Shown: positions 18,051 through 25,083 of the stretch, in pieces
How positions within the stretch are numbered: position 1 is the first letter of the stretch
How the letters are laid out: every line of letters starts with the position of its first letter
From: Erysipelotrichaceae bacterium 66202529
GTDB lineage: Bacteria > Bacillota_I > Bacilli_A > Erysipelotrichales > Erysipelotrichaceae
DNA: 64,000 nucleotides
Assembly (NCBI GenBank): GCA_017161075.1
Contig: CP046174.1
Span: 62,001-126,000 of the forward strand
Reading direction: 5' to 3'
Made by a program: the position numbers and the translations under genes
The notes under the pieces: model-generated
What the model saw: the letters and a program-made list of their open reading frames with translations, nothing else
What the model was told of the DNA's origin: nothing
Databases searched by the model: none

Positions 18051-18757
18051 TTTGGCTGCCTCCTTTTCCATATAAAATAAGATTTCAACTGTAGGGCATG
18101 AAGGGGAAGAAGGAGAATCATAGCCATACAATTTACGAAATCATCCATATTTTGTAATCCCATTTGTAAGATTACAAGTTTAAAGCTGAGGATACATATA
18201 AATGCTGCACTGTAAATAAGTATAGTCTGCAGCATTTTTTGAGTTTCCATGCTGATTAGTAACAGGGTGCTGATACAGGTAAGTGTCACCAGCTTTAATA
18301 AGTCAGTGATAAGTACCATGACGGTAAAAGGAAGATAGGCATGTGAGGTTGTCTGTGAGAGCTGAAAGAATAGGAAGGAATTGCTGAGAAAGGGCAGCTG
18401 TTCCGCAATCAGAAGGTAGATGGTAGACCACGCAAGGAAATGTGTACACAGAAGTCCTAAATAGGTCATGAATTGAAAGAGCAGCTCACTGTAAAGAAAG
18501 GTGGATTTGCGGATAGGAAGAAGCCGAACCCGGGTTAAACCACCTTCGCTTATGAAGGCTTTATACCGCCTGTGATGAAGAAGAAAGAGAAAGATAAAAC
18601 TCGGATAAAACACAAGGAGCATAATGGAATTGACATCTGAGGTAATGCCGATAAAACATAATACAAGCTGTACCAGGTATATATCCATATACAGGAATAG
18701 AATTTTTTTCAGATAGGGTGCTGATGTATTCTCAATAAATAAGGTTATCTCTTTCAT
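18047..18757 (-). CDS. ABC-2-like membrane protein of the GntR operon
   Basis: A 236-residue protein with about six hydrophobic segments, the layout of an ABC-2-type permease. The ATG at 18757 follows AAAGGAG; the open frame reaches 18790, but that would place the start inside the operator. First transporter gene after the regulator, with the palindromic operator immediately upstream. Probably forms the channel with the ATPase at 15379-16071, possibly with the other permease. Confidence 0.65.
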   Translation of the reverse strand: MKEITLFIENTSAPYLKKILFLYMDIYLVQLVLCFIGITSDVNSIMLLVFYPSFIFLFLLHHRRYKAFISEGGLTRVRLLPIRKSTFLYSELLFQFMTYLGLLCTHFLAWSTIYLLIAEQLPFLSNSFLFFQLSQTTSHAYLPFTVMVLITDLLKLVTLTCISTLLLISMETQKMLQTILIYSAAFICILSFKLVILQMGLQNMDDFVNCMAMILLLPLHALQLKSYFIWKRRQPK

Positions 18758-18769
18758 AGAACTCCTTTC

Positions 18770-18789
18770 TGTATTGCGGTCGCAATACA
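18770..18789 (-). promoter_or_regulatory. YtrA-type GntR operator in front of the transporter genes
   Basis: TGTATTGCG (18770-18778) and CGCAATACA (18781-18789) are perfect 9-bp inverted arms around two bases. This lies between the regulator gene and the first transporter gene, next to TATAAT on the minus strand (about 18793-18798), so it likely controls an internal promoter. Confidence 0.75.
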
Positions 18790-18806
18790 CTAATTATAAA
18801 TAAAAA

Positions 18807-19178
18807 TCACTGGTTCCACTTTTTGGTAAGCCAGGCGATTGTCTGCTGAAAATCCAGTCCGCTTGTCTGACATTCTTTTATAAATTTCTCCATCGTCTCC
18901 TCTATCATTTCATTCCGCAGCATGGTTAAGGTTTCCTCGTTGACAATAACAACACTTTTTACATTGCTGATGGTCTTTATGATTCCCTCTTCTTCCAGCT
19001 GTTTATAGGCTTTTTGAACAGTATTCGGATTGATGGACAGCTGCATGGCCAGCTCGCGTCGGCTGGGGAGCTCCTCATAATGCTTTATTTCGTCGGATAG
19101 TATCAGCTTTTTGATATACCGGCTGAGCTGGGGATACATAGGCTCTTTCTTATTGAACTGAATATCCTTTAAATTCAT
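18807..19178 (-). CDS. GntR-family regulator, YtrA subfamily
   Basis: A 123-residue repressor-type protein. The winged helix-turn-helix fills residues 10-75 (PSRRELAMQLSINPNTVQKAYKQLE, shown here only as the PSRRELA...NPNTVQKAY motif), followed by a short helical tail typical of YtrA, too small for a ligand-binding domain. It heads a five-gene ABC operon, and two copies of a matching inverted repeat lie upstream of it and downstream of it. It is probably autoregulated. Confidence 0.9.
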   Translation of the reverse strand: MNLKDIQFNKKEPMYPQLSRYIKKLILSDEIKHYEELPSRRELAMQLSINPNTVQKAYKQLEEEGIIKTISNVKSVVIVNEETLTMLRNEMIEETMEKFIKECQTSGLDFQQTIAWLTKKWNQ

Positions 19179-19199
19179 GCATAATCACCCCGCTTCAAC

Positions 19200-19219
19200 T
19201 GTATTATAACCGCAATACA
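19200..19219 (-). promoter_or_regulatory. Second GntR operator, upstream of the regulator
   Basis: TGTATTATA (19200-19208) and CGCAATACA (19211-19219): the right arm is identical to the operator at 18770-18789, the left arm matches in six of nine positions. It lies about 20 bases before the GntR start, fitting autoregulation. Confidence 0.65.
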
Positions 19220-19268
19220 CTCTGCAGTCAAGCAAAGCCTGTTTATTTACAGGCTGAAAGGAAAATAA

Positions 19269-19598
19269 TTAGAAATTGGCTAGTTTTTTATTTATAATAC
19301 CGGTTTCAATCCATTCTGTCACAAATTCACGAATTAGATGCTCATGAGTATTCTTATCATTTGATACATAATTTTCAAGAAATTTCTCCAAGGATACAGG
19401 CTCTGTGCGAAACTGCCTGCTCTTATCCTTCTTTGTATTCTGAATAAAAAACATATAGTTATACGCCTTATACCATGGAGAAACATATACGTTCAGATGA
19501 TATCTCTGATCGCCGCGCATATCAACATATACATGAAATATAGGCTGTTCAGATACTATCAGATGCTCAATCTCTTGTGTCAAATCCTTTTGTTTCAA
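19269..19598 (-). CDS. Hypothetical protein with structured leader
   Basis: A 109-residue soluble protein, not recognised. It is mixed alpha/beta with aromatic strands (FHVYVDMRGDQRYHLNVYV; YKAYNYMFFIQ) and an acidic helical end. The open frame extends to 19796, but GGGAGGGG lies seven bases before a TTG at 19598, which I take as the start; the upstream part contains an RNA hairpin instead. It stands alone between the GntR operon and the thiamine operon. Confidence 0.45.
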   Translation of the reverse strand: MKQKDLTQEIEHLIVSEQPIFHVYVDMRGDQRYHLNVYVSPWYKAYNYMFFIQNTKKDKSRQFRTEPVSLEKFLENYVSNDKNTHEHLIREFVTEWIETGIINKKLANF

Positions 19599-19628
19599 AA
19601 TAACCCCTCCCTTTTTATGTTTTATGGA

Positions 19629-19685
19629 ACAGAGGTCACGTAAGCCATGACAACGGGACAGTTGTTTATCTATAATGACCTCTGT
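19629..19685 (-). ncRNA. Candidate structured leader RNA
   Basis: ACAGAGGTCA (19629-19638) is perfectly mirrored by TGACCTCTGT (19676-19685), with an inner ACAAC/GTTGT hairpin (19650-19654, 19661-19665). It sits 30 bases before the TTG start and its ribosome site on the minus strand. No T-run follows, so it is not a usual terminator. No known RNA family recognised. Confidence 0.4.
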
Positions 19686-19932
19686 ATCACTATCATAACG
19701 AATACGAGGATAAAAGCAAGCGTTCTGGGACAAGCGGTATCTCACAGGTGGGAAACGGTCATTTTTATACGCATGAACACTGTTTTTGCTAATCACAACA
19801 TGCTGGAATTTTCTAAATAATAGAGACAGTTTTTTTCATGAAAACAACAATAGCATATACAAAAAGTATCAGTGATCATGTATAAGGATTAGGGTTAAAC
19901 ACTGTTTTATGTTATCTTCTTCCATCTCTGCA

Positions 19933-19961
19933 TTGCAATTCGATGAAAACCGTGGTAACAT
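19933..19961 (+). promoter_or_regulatory. Promoter of the thiamine salvage operon
   Basis: TTGCAA (19933-19938), a 17-base spacer and TAACAT (19956-19961), about 10 bases before the TPP aptamer. Confidence 0.5.
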
Positions 19962-19970
19962 TTTATCGTA

Positions 19971-20056
19971 ATAAAGAGGGGAGCTGGAAACGGCTGAGAG
20001 GAAGCGTATGCTTCGACCCATAACCTGATTCGGATAATGCCGACGTAGGGAACTGT
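19971..20056 (+). ncRNA. TPP riboswitch (THI element), canonical
   Basis: The pyrimidine arm has GGGGAGC, CTGAGA (19994-19999) and the GAAGC/GCTTC helix ending in GACCC. The pyrophosphate arm has CCTGATTCGGATAATGCC and then GACGTAGGGAA (20024-20052). All standard TPP-contacting segments are present. A terminator follows, and thiamine genes lie downstream, fitting a TPP-induced OFF switch. Confidence 0.95.
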
Positions 20057-20082
20057 GTACGATATGCGAGAATGAACATATT

Positions 20083-20116
20083 GAGATATGGCCTGCGTTT
20101 GCTATATCTCTTTTTT
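20083..20116 (+). terminator. Terminator of the TPP riboswitch
   Basis: GAGATATGGC (20083-20092) pairs with GCTATATCTC (20101-20110), one G-U pair, then six T. Positioned 27 bases after the aptamer. Confidence 0.85.
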
Positions 20117-20159
20117 ATTGCTGCATACGGAAGGGGAGCTCCGACCGTACAAAGAACTT

Positions 20160-20287
20160 CAGCGAGGGAGCCTGCCAGACAGGCTGAGAGGAAGCTGTAT
20201 GGCTTCGACCGATCTTGGAATATAAACCAGGAGAGCTGTTTTCTTTGTGCTTCCTGTTTATATTCTTTAAGGAAAGCAAACAGGAGG
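20160..20287 (+). ncRNA. TPP-like variant element with SD-sequestering platform
   Basis: A second aptamer-like element whose pyrimidine arm closely repeats the first: AGCCTG/CAGGCT helix (P2), CTGAGA (20184-20189), GAAGC/GCTTC and GACC. After GACC the sequence departs; the canonical pyrophosphate-arm consensus is absent and a CTTGG/CCAGG hairpin stands there. GAATATAAACCAGGA (20218-20232) can pair with TCCTGTTTATATTC (20252-20265). Otherwise CCTGTTT (20253-20259) can pair with AAACAGG (20278-20284), which covers part of the AGGAGG ribosome site (20282-20287) of thiW. This looks like a translational switch with altered ligand specificity, or a decayed copy. Confidence 0.6.
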
Positions 20288-20296
20288 TAAGTAGAA

Positions 20297-20860
20297 ATGA
20301 AAAATGAAAATCGTGTTTTCCGCCATGTTTTTCTGGCAATGATGGTAGCTTTGGGAGTTGTGATATCCCCTATTCTGCGTGTGGAGGGTATGTGTCCAAT
20401 GGCGCATTTTATCAACATCACGGTAGCTGTACTTATGGGGCCATGGTATTCCCTCATATGTGCTGTATTGATAGGTGTCATTCGTATGGCTGTAATGGGC
20501 ATTCCGCCGCTTGCATTAACAGGGGCCGTGTTTGGAGCCGCTCTATCCGGTATTTTTTACAGAATGAGTAAGGGGAAGCTATGGGCTGCTGTACTTGGTG
20601 AAGTTATCGGTACCGGGATCATCGGGGCGATTGCATCCTATCCGGTTATGGCTTTATTATGGGGGAGAACCGGCTTAACCTGGATGTTTTATGTACCGAG
20701 CTTCTTTATGGGAACCCTGATCGGGGGAAGTATCGCCTTTATATTCCTGACATCTTTGCAGCATAGCGGGCTGCTGTTGAAGATGCAGAGAAAGCTGGGA
20801 GGAAATCTGAATGAACGAGAAGCTCTGGAACCTGAGAAAACAGTTGCAATACAGTCATAA
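20297..20860 (+). CDS. thiW: Thiazole transporter S component ThiW
   Basis: A 187-residue membrane protein with about five hydrophobic segments. The sequence (LRVEGMCPMAHFINITVAVLMGPW region near 28-52; TGLTWMFYVPSFFMGTLIGGS near 130-150) matches ThiW, the substrate-binding S component thought to import the thiazole part of thiamine through an ECF transporter; the ECF ATPases are elsewhere. AGGAGG lies nine bases before ATG and is part of a possible RNA switch. Its last 50 bases overlap thiM in another frame, making it slightly longer than usual. Confidence 0.9.
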   Translation: MKNENRVFRHVFLAMMVALGVVISPILRVEGMCPMAHFINITVAVLMGPWYSLICAVLIGVIRMAVMGIPPLALTGAVFGAALSGIFYRMSKGKLWAAVLGEVIGTGIIGAIASYPVMALLWGRTGLTWMFYVPSFFMGTLIGGSIAFIFLTSLQHSGLLLKMQRKLGGNLNEREALEPEKTVAIQS

Positions 20861-21620
20861 CCTGATTCATTGCATCACCAATCCAATCAGCATAAATGAT
20901 TGTGCAAATGCTGTACTCGCCCTGGGAGCTAAGCCAATCATGGCGCAGCATCCAATGGAGTGTGAGCAGGTGACCGCAGTCAGCAGTGCACTTGCATTGA
21001 ATTTGGGGAATTTTGAGGATACACGTTGTATTGCTATGCAAAAAAGTCTTATCTGTGCGAATGAACATGAAATTCCTGTTATTCTGGATTTGGTCGGCGT
21101 CGGCTGCAGCGAATTAAGGAAAAGATATGCATTGGAGCTTTTAAGGAAAGGGAGCTTTTCCATAATCAAAGGAAATCTTTCAGAGCTAAAGACAATCAGC
21201 GGTCGCGACAGTCATGCGTTGGGAATAGATACCGGAGAGGAAGACCAGGAGCTCCCCATTCACAGTGCAAAGTGGCTGATGCAGCTTGCACGAACATACA
21301 GCTGTTGTGTATTATGCAGTGGTGAAACTGATATCATATCTGATGGAAGCCAGATATATTTTGTTGAGAACGGTGATCCTATGATGACACTTTGTACTGG
21401 AACAGGCTGTATGCTGAATGTGATAGCAGCTGCATATCTGTCTGTTGCGGATACACCGCTTGCTGCAGCTCTGGCGGCATGTGTAACATTTGAACTTGCG
21501 GCAGAGCACAGTATTTCGATTGCTGAAGGGCCGGGGAGCTTTCATGCATCGCTGTTTGACAGCTTATATAACTTGAAGAAGCAAGATTTTGCAGAAGCAA
21601 GGTTAAGACGGTATGTGTAA
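20811..21620 (+). CDS. thiM: Hydroxyethylthiazole kinase
   Basis: A 269-residue kinase that phosphorylates hydroxyethylthiazole for thiamine salvage. Motifs: HCITNPISINDCANAVLALGAKPIM at the N-terminus (read as ITNPISINDCANAVLALGA), VLDLVGVG near 85, IIKGNLSEL near 120, and the catalytic CTGTGCML near 200. GGAGG precedes the ATG, which lies inside the end of thiW, so the two are coupled. It acts on the substrate that ThiW is thought to import. Confidence 0.95.
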   Translation: MNEKLWNLRKQLQYSHNLIHCITNPISINDCANAVLALGAKPIMAQHPMECEQVTAVSSALALNLGNFEDTRCIAMQKSLICANEHEIPVILDLVGVGCSELRKRYALELLRKGSFSIIKGNLSELKTISGRDSHALGIDTGEEDQELPIHSAKWLMQLARTYSCCVLCSGETDIISDGSQIYFVENGDPMMTLCTGTGCMLNVIAAAYLSVADTPLAAALAACVTFELAAEHSISIAEGPGSFHASLFDSLYNLKKQDFAEARLRRYV

Positions 21621-21706
21621 GCGTAAATTTATGGAGTCAAAAGTGTTTAAAGTAACGGTACTGCATAGCTGTGTCCATATGCAAAGTGATGATAATGGAG
21701 GAGATT

Positions 21707-22336
21707 ATGAAATTCGATTTGACCTTATATCTGATAAGCGATTCAACAGGCCTGACAGAGGATGAATTTTTAAGAAGACTTGAACAGGCATTACAGGGTG
21801 GTGTGACGCTGCTGCAGATAAGAGAGAAGAACAGAACAACACTGGAATACTATGAACTGGCGAAGAAGGTAAAAAAGCTAACGGATGCCTATCAGATACC
21901 GCTCATTATTGATGACCGCGTAGACATCGCGCTCGCAGTTGATGCACAGGGTGTTCATGTCGGTGCTGAGGATATGCCGGTGAGGGAAGCACGCAGATTG
22001 ATGGGACCGGATAAAATAATAGGTGCAACAGCTAAACGGGTAGAAACTGCTATGCAGGCGGAAGCAGATGGTGCGGATTACCTTGGTGTTGGAGCCATTT
22101 ATCCGACGACGACAAAGGTAAAAACAGTCATTACAAGTGTAGAAACTCTTCAGGATATCTGTCAGCATGTTTCAATACCTGTTGGAGCAATCGGTGGTTT
22201 ACATGCAGAGAATTGTGATATTCTCAAAGGGACAGGTATTCAGGGAATCTGTGTGGTATCTGCCATTATGAAGCAAAAGGATCCGCGTACAGCTGCTAAG
22301 GTATTAAAGGAAAAAGCATTAGCAATACGGAAATAG
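21707..22336 (+). CDS. thiE: Thiamine phosphate synthase
   Basis: A 209-residue TIM-barrel enzyme that joins HMP-PP and thiazole phosphate to thiamine phosphate. Motifs: LQIREKN near 45, IIDDRVDIALAVDAQGVHVG near 70-90, DYLGVGAIYPTTTK near 125-140, and PVGAIGGLHAEN near 165. I use the ATG at 21707 after GGAGGAG; an upstream frame to 21671 is open but lacks a good ribosome site. Last gene of the operon; a terminator follows. Confidence 0.95.
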   Translation: MKFDLTLYLISDSTGLTEDEFLRRLEQALQGGVTLLQIREKNRTTLEYYELAKKVKKLTDAYQIPLIIDDRVDIALAVDAQGVHVGAEDMPVREARRLMGPDKIIGATAKRVETAMQAEADGADYLGVGAIYPTTTKVKTVITSVETLQDICQHVSIPVGAIGGLHAENCDILKGTGIQGICVVSAIMKQKDPRTAAKVLKEKALAIRK

Positions 22337-22351
22337 ATACAGGATACAACA

Positions 22352-22400
22352 AAGACAGCTTACATAAGGGAAATGAAGGTTACTCTTAGGAAGCTGTCTT
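22352..22400. terminator. Terminator after thiE
   Basis: AAGACAGCTT (22352-22361) mirrored by AAGCTGTCTT (22391-22400), then ATTTAATTTTT. The loop is long (29 bases). It may serve both thiE and the convergent gene at 22433. Confidence 0.65.
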
Positions 22401-22432
22401 ATTTAATTTTTATGATTTGAGAAACTTGTATA

Positions 22433-22708
22433 TCAGGAATTTTTTGAGACAGATAGGTTATTTTCAGATATATAATCTCTGATTTTACCGTACAGTCTGA
22501 AGGTATAGTAGGTCTTTGTATCTTTCACAAAAATCTCTGTAACATCCTCATTATCCTCATTTATGACCCTGTGTGATTGATCTCCTTCATAAATAGGTTT
22601 AACAAATCTTTTGAGATCATTAAATTCCGGGTTCATGATATACAGAACATAACCTAAACATAAAACGATAACGATTGCCAGACAAACATGCCATTTTTTT
22701 ATTTTCAT
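22433..22708 (-). CDS. Small membrane-anchored hypothetical protein
   Basis: A 91-residue protein with one N-terminal membrane segment (about 8-27) and a charged outer domain (residues 30-90) rich in Asp, Glu and Tyr. No family recognised. It is preceded by GAGGAAACTGT and lies downstream, on the same strand, of the secreted protein and 56-residue membrane protein of the LytTR locus, so it may be part of that transcript. Confidence 0.55.
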   Translation of the reverse strand: MKIKKWHVCLAIVIVLCLGYVLYIMNPEFNDLKRFVKPIYEGDQSHRVINEDNEDVTEIFVKDTKTYYTFRLYGKIRDYISENNLSVSKNS

Positions 22709-22790
22709 ACAGTTTCCTCCTCATTATCAATTTAGTATAGGCTATAAACTTATGTTAAACAAAGAATTGTCTTAGCTATATTTAGAAAGA

Positions 22791-22961
22791 TCATTCCCTT
22801 TTGGATAATGTGTATATCGCAATATTTCCTATGATAAGGGTGATTGCATTTAAAGAAAATGCAATAGACGATGTTATTATGTGATAATCATATAAATATC
22901 TTATCATAAATAATAGAATTATACCTAGTATTATAGTCAGAATAACATATAAATTTTTCAT
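22791..22961 (-). CDS. 56-residue two-pass membrane protein
   Basis: Begins MKNLYVILTIILGIILLFMI, has a second hydrophobic stretch (ITLIIGNIAIYTL near 39-52), and ends KRE. Its ATG is one base after the stop of the secreted protein gene, with only a weak AGGG upstream, so it is probably translated by coupling. Size, topology and position resemble bacteriocin immunity proteins; that role is inferred. Below common ORF length cut-offs. Confidence 0.6.
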   Translation of the reverse strand: MKNLYVILTIILGIILLFMIRYLYDYHIITSSIAFSLNAITLIIGNIAIYTLSKRE

Positions 22962-22962
22962 A

Positions 22963-23487
22963 TTAAGCCCTGGCTACCCTGTATTCCCAGTAGCCGCTAT
23001 TACAAGGACCTGAATAACTAGGCTCACAACCTGGTATTTTTCCCGGTATGAATCTTCCAGTTAATACGTACTTAACAAGGTTTTTCTTTTTAGTGCCTAA
23101 ATATCTAAGTACGATTCTACATGCGTCTGTTCCTGTCACATAATATACAGCTGAGCAAGCACCTACAGCATTCCATATGACGGTGGCAATCGTGACCCAT
23201 GCAACACGTGTAGTTCCAGTGTTCTTGATGTCGAAAGTATTATCATAATTATGTCCGTAGTCGCGTATAATCATGTCACCGTTATCCAGATAGGTAACTT
23301 CAACATTTTCTTCATACATTTTTACTTCATTACCGTTTTTATCTAACCATTCATTCGTCACATTAGATGGTTCTGCTGTACAATCGGAGCAGGGTTCTGC
23401 ACCATAGATTTTAGATGCATTTGAATTCAACGCAAAACCATTTAACAACATAGCAGATAATAGTAAATAACAGATAATCTTCTTCAT
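22963..23487 (-). CDS. Secreted cysteine-containing protein, LytTR-controlled
   Basis: A 174-residue protein with a signal peptide (MKKIICYLLLSAMLLNGF..., cleavage likely after Asn-Ala-Ser near 25). Mature part: CSDC motif near 33-36, an acidic region to about 85, then a hydrophobic, Gly/Ala/Val-rich stretch (about 95-130) with two Cys, and a basic Cys-containing tail ending YWEYRVARA. No family recognised. AGGAGG precedes the ATG. A pair of 20-bp-spaced direct repeats lies about 80-115 bases upstream. A secreted antimicrobial or signalling protein is possible but unproven. Confidence 0.6.
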   Translation of the reverse strand: MKKIICYLLLSAMLLNGFALNSNASKIYGAEPCSDCTAEPSNVTNEWLDKNGNEVKMYEENVEVTYLDNGDMIIRDYGHNYDNTFDIKNTGTTRVAWVTIATVIWNAVGACSAVYYVTGTDACRIVLRYLGTKKKNLVKYVLTGRFIPGKIPGCEPSYSGPCNSGYWEYRVARA

Positions 23488-23567
23488 AAGATCCTCCTAT
23501 TCCATTGAATTATTTAACAAACGTTTGTATGGCTATATAATAATATTCTAAAGCAAAATTGCAATGG

Positions 23568-23601
23568 ATTTGTCATCTAAATACAGTATTTGTCATCTAA
23601 A
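23568..23601 (-). promoter_or_regulatory. LytTR direct-repeat operator 1
   Basis: ATTTGTCATCTAAA occurs at 23568-23581 and again at 23588-23601, period 20 bp. Read on the minus strand it is TTTAGATGACAAAT twice, followed about 25 bases later by TATTAT (23545-23540), so it points at the secreted-protein gene. The same motif recurs at 24382 and 26446. Confidence 0.75.
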
Positions 23602-23680
23602 GAGACAGGAAAGAACATTGACAAATCGGATGTGTATAGTAATATGTAGATAATAGGATAATAAAAGGAGAGGGGAACAC

Positions 23681-24385
23681 ATGGGGAAAAGAAAAATATT
23701 ATTATGCGATGATGAATTATCATATGCAGAGGAAATAAAGAAAATGATAATTGATCTTTATCCGGATGCATTTGATATACAGACAGCGACTGATCAAAGC
23801 TTTGATATAAATAAACAATATGATGTATATTTCTTAGATATTGATATGCCAAGCATTTCAGGCTTTGATTTAGCGATTGAAGTTCATAAATATCATCCAG
23901 AAGCATTACTTGTTTTTCTGACTTCACACGAGGAGCTTTCTATGGACGGCTATCAGTATCGGGCGTTTCGTTTCATAAGTAAGCTACGCCTGGAGGCTAT
24001 GCTTCCAAGAACCTTGAAGGAATTAAAAGAGTATTTTAACCAATTTGATCAAATCATAAATGTAAAAGATGTAAATGATTTAACCGTAGCCATCCATATT
24101 AAGGATATTACCTGTCTAATAGCGAAAGGAAACTATATGGATTTCAATACAGAGAGCGGCGTTTTTAGTAAAAGGATGAAAGTGAAGGAATTTTTAAAAG
24201 ATACACATAGTGAAATATTCGTGCCTGTTGAACGCGGTGTTCTAGTGAATATGCGTCATGTAAAAAAATACGATTACAAAACAGGTGAATTGTTTATTCA
24301 AGATGGTATGCACTTAAAAGTGACTAAAAAATATAAAGAAGAATTTTTAAAGCAGTATGTGAAAAGAGGGATTTATAGCTCTTAG
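23681..24385 (+). CDS. LytTR-family response regulator
   Basis: A 234-residue AgrA/LytR-type regulator: receiver domain 5-120 with phospho-acceptor Asp53 in YFLDIDMPS, then a LytTR DNA-binding domain (about 130-230; KGNYMDFNT, RVLVNMRHVKKYDY-like strand). It probably binds the TTAGATGACA repeats that flank this gene and recur twice more. TTGACA at 23618-23623 lies upstream. Its kinase is encoded at 25084, after a secreted protein. Confidence 0.9.
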   Translation: MGKRKILLCDDELSYAEEIKKMIIDLYPDAFDIQTATDQSFDINKQYDVYFLDIDMPSISGFDLAIEVHKYHPEALLVFLTSHEELSMDGYQYRAFRFISKLRLEAMLPRTLKELKEYFNQFDQIINVKDVNDLTVAIHIKDITCLIAKGNYMDFNTESGVFSKRMKVKEFLKDTHSEIFVPVERGVLVNMRHVKKYDYKTGELFIQDGMHLKVTKKYKEEFLKQYVKRGIYSS

Positions 24386-24411
24386 GTGACAAAAAGTGTT
24401 TTTAGATGACA
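24382..24411 (+). promoter_or_regulatory. LytTR direct-repeat operator 2
   Basis: TTAGGTGACA (24382-24391) and TTAGATGACA (24402-24411), period 20 bp, overlapping the response-regulator stop. TATTAT at 24435-24440 follows 23 bases later. It should control the secreted protein and histidine kinase genes. Confidence 0.75.
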
Positions 24412-24468
24412 TGTATATTGTAATTTCTTCCATATATTATTATGCTCTTTATGAAAGGGATGATGAAT

Positions 24469-25050
24469 ATGTTAAAGAAATTATTTATGGTATTGTTATG
24501 CATTACCATGCTTTGCAATATCAATGTATTTGCTTCAGAAACATTGCAAGATAGTCAGATAAAGGAAGATTTAGATTTAACAGAAGAGATAGAAATGTTA
24601 GACTCTTTTTATCAGCAACCTGACCGCTATATTTTTCAGGATATCGATGGTAATGATTTGAATGCATTTGTTATGCAACATAAGGAAGAATTTTATAAAA
24701 ATCAATATCAGACTACTGACATTCTTATGGAATATGTCAGAAGTGTACAGGATTTAGGTAGTGTGATTTCTTTCTATTCAGGAAAATCAAAAACATGGGC
24801 AAATCAAAAGGTCTATTACACAAAGACTAGATATGCTATATATAGCGCTACAGGAACCTACACAGTTAGCAATAATAAGATTACATCGGGGAAGTGTAGT
24901 GCGAAAGTAATTGAAAAAAATACTGCTGAAATATATCAAATATTAAGTACATCTAAATCCATAGAAAATAATGGGAAGTCAATTACTTTTACGATAACTC
25001 ATAGTATCAATAAAAAGATTATTAAAACAAGGCATTCTATCTCTATATAG
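24469..25050 (+). CDS. Secreted hypothetical protein of the LytTR locus
   Basis: A 193-residue protein with a clear signal peptide (LKKLFMVLLCITMLCNINVFAS, cleavage near 23). The mature part has an acidic helical region (25-80) and a strand-rich, Lys/Ser/Thr-rich C-terminus with one Cys. I use the ATG at 24469 behind AAAGGG; earlier in-frame ATGs lack a site. No family recognised. It lies between the response regulator and the kinase with its own operator, so it may be the signal, a signal carrier or an effector. Confidence 0.6.
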   Translation: MLKKLFMVLLCITMLCNINVFASETLQDSQIKEDLDLTEEIEMLDSFYQQPDRYIFQDIDGNDLNAFVMQHKEEFYKNQYQTTDILMEYVRSVQDLGSVISFYSGKSKTWANQKVYYTKTRYAIYSATGTYTVSNNKITSGKCSAKVIEKNTAEIYQILSTSKSIENNGKSITFTITHSINKKIIKTRHSISI

Positions 25051-25083
25051 CTAATCTATGATATAATTACCTTGGTGATGGCT

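Noticed and set aside
23618..23646. Full sigma-A promoter for the response regulator
   Set aside because: TTGACA is clear, but no good -10 lies 16-18 bases downstream, so I only mention the -35.
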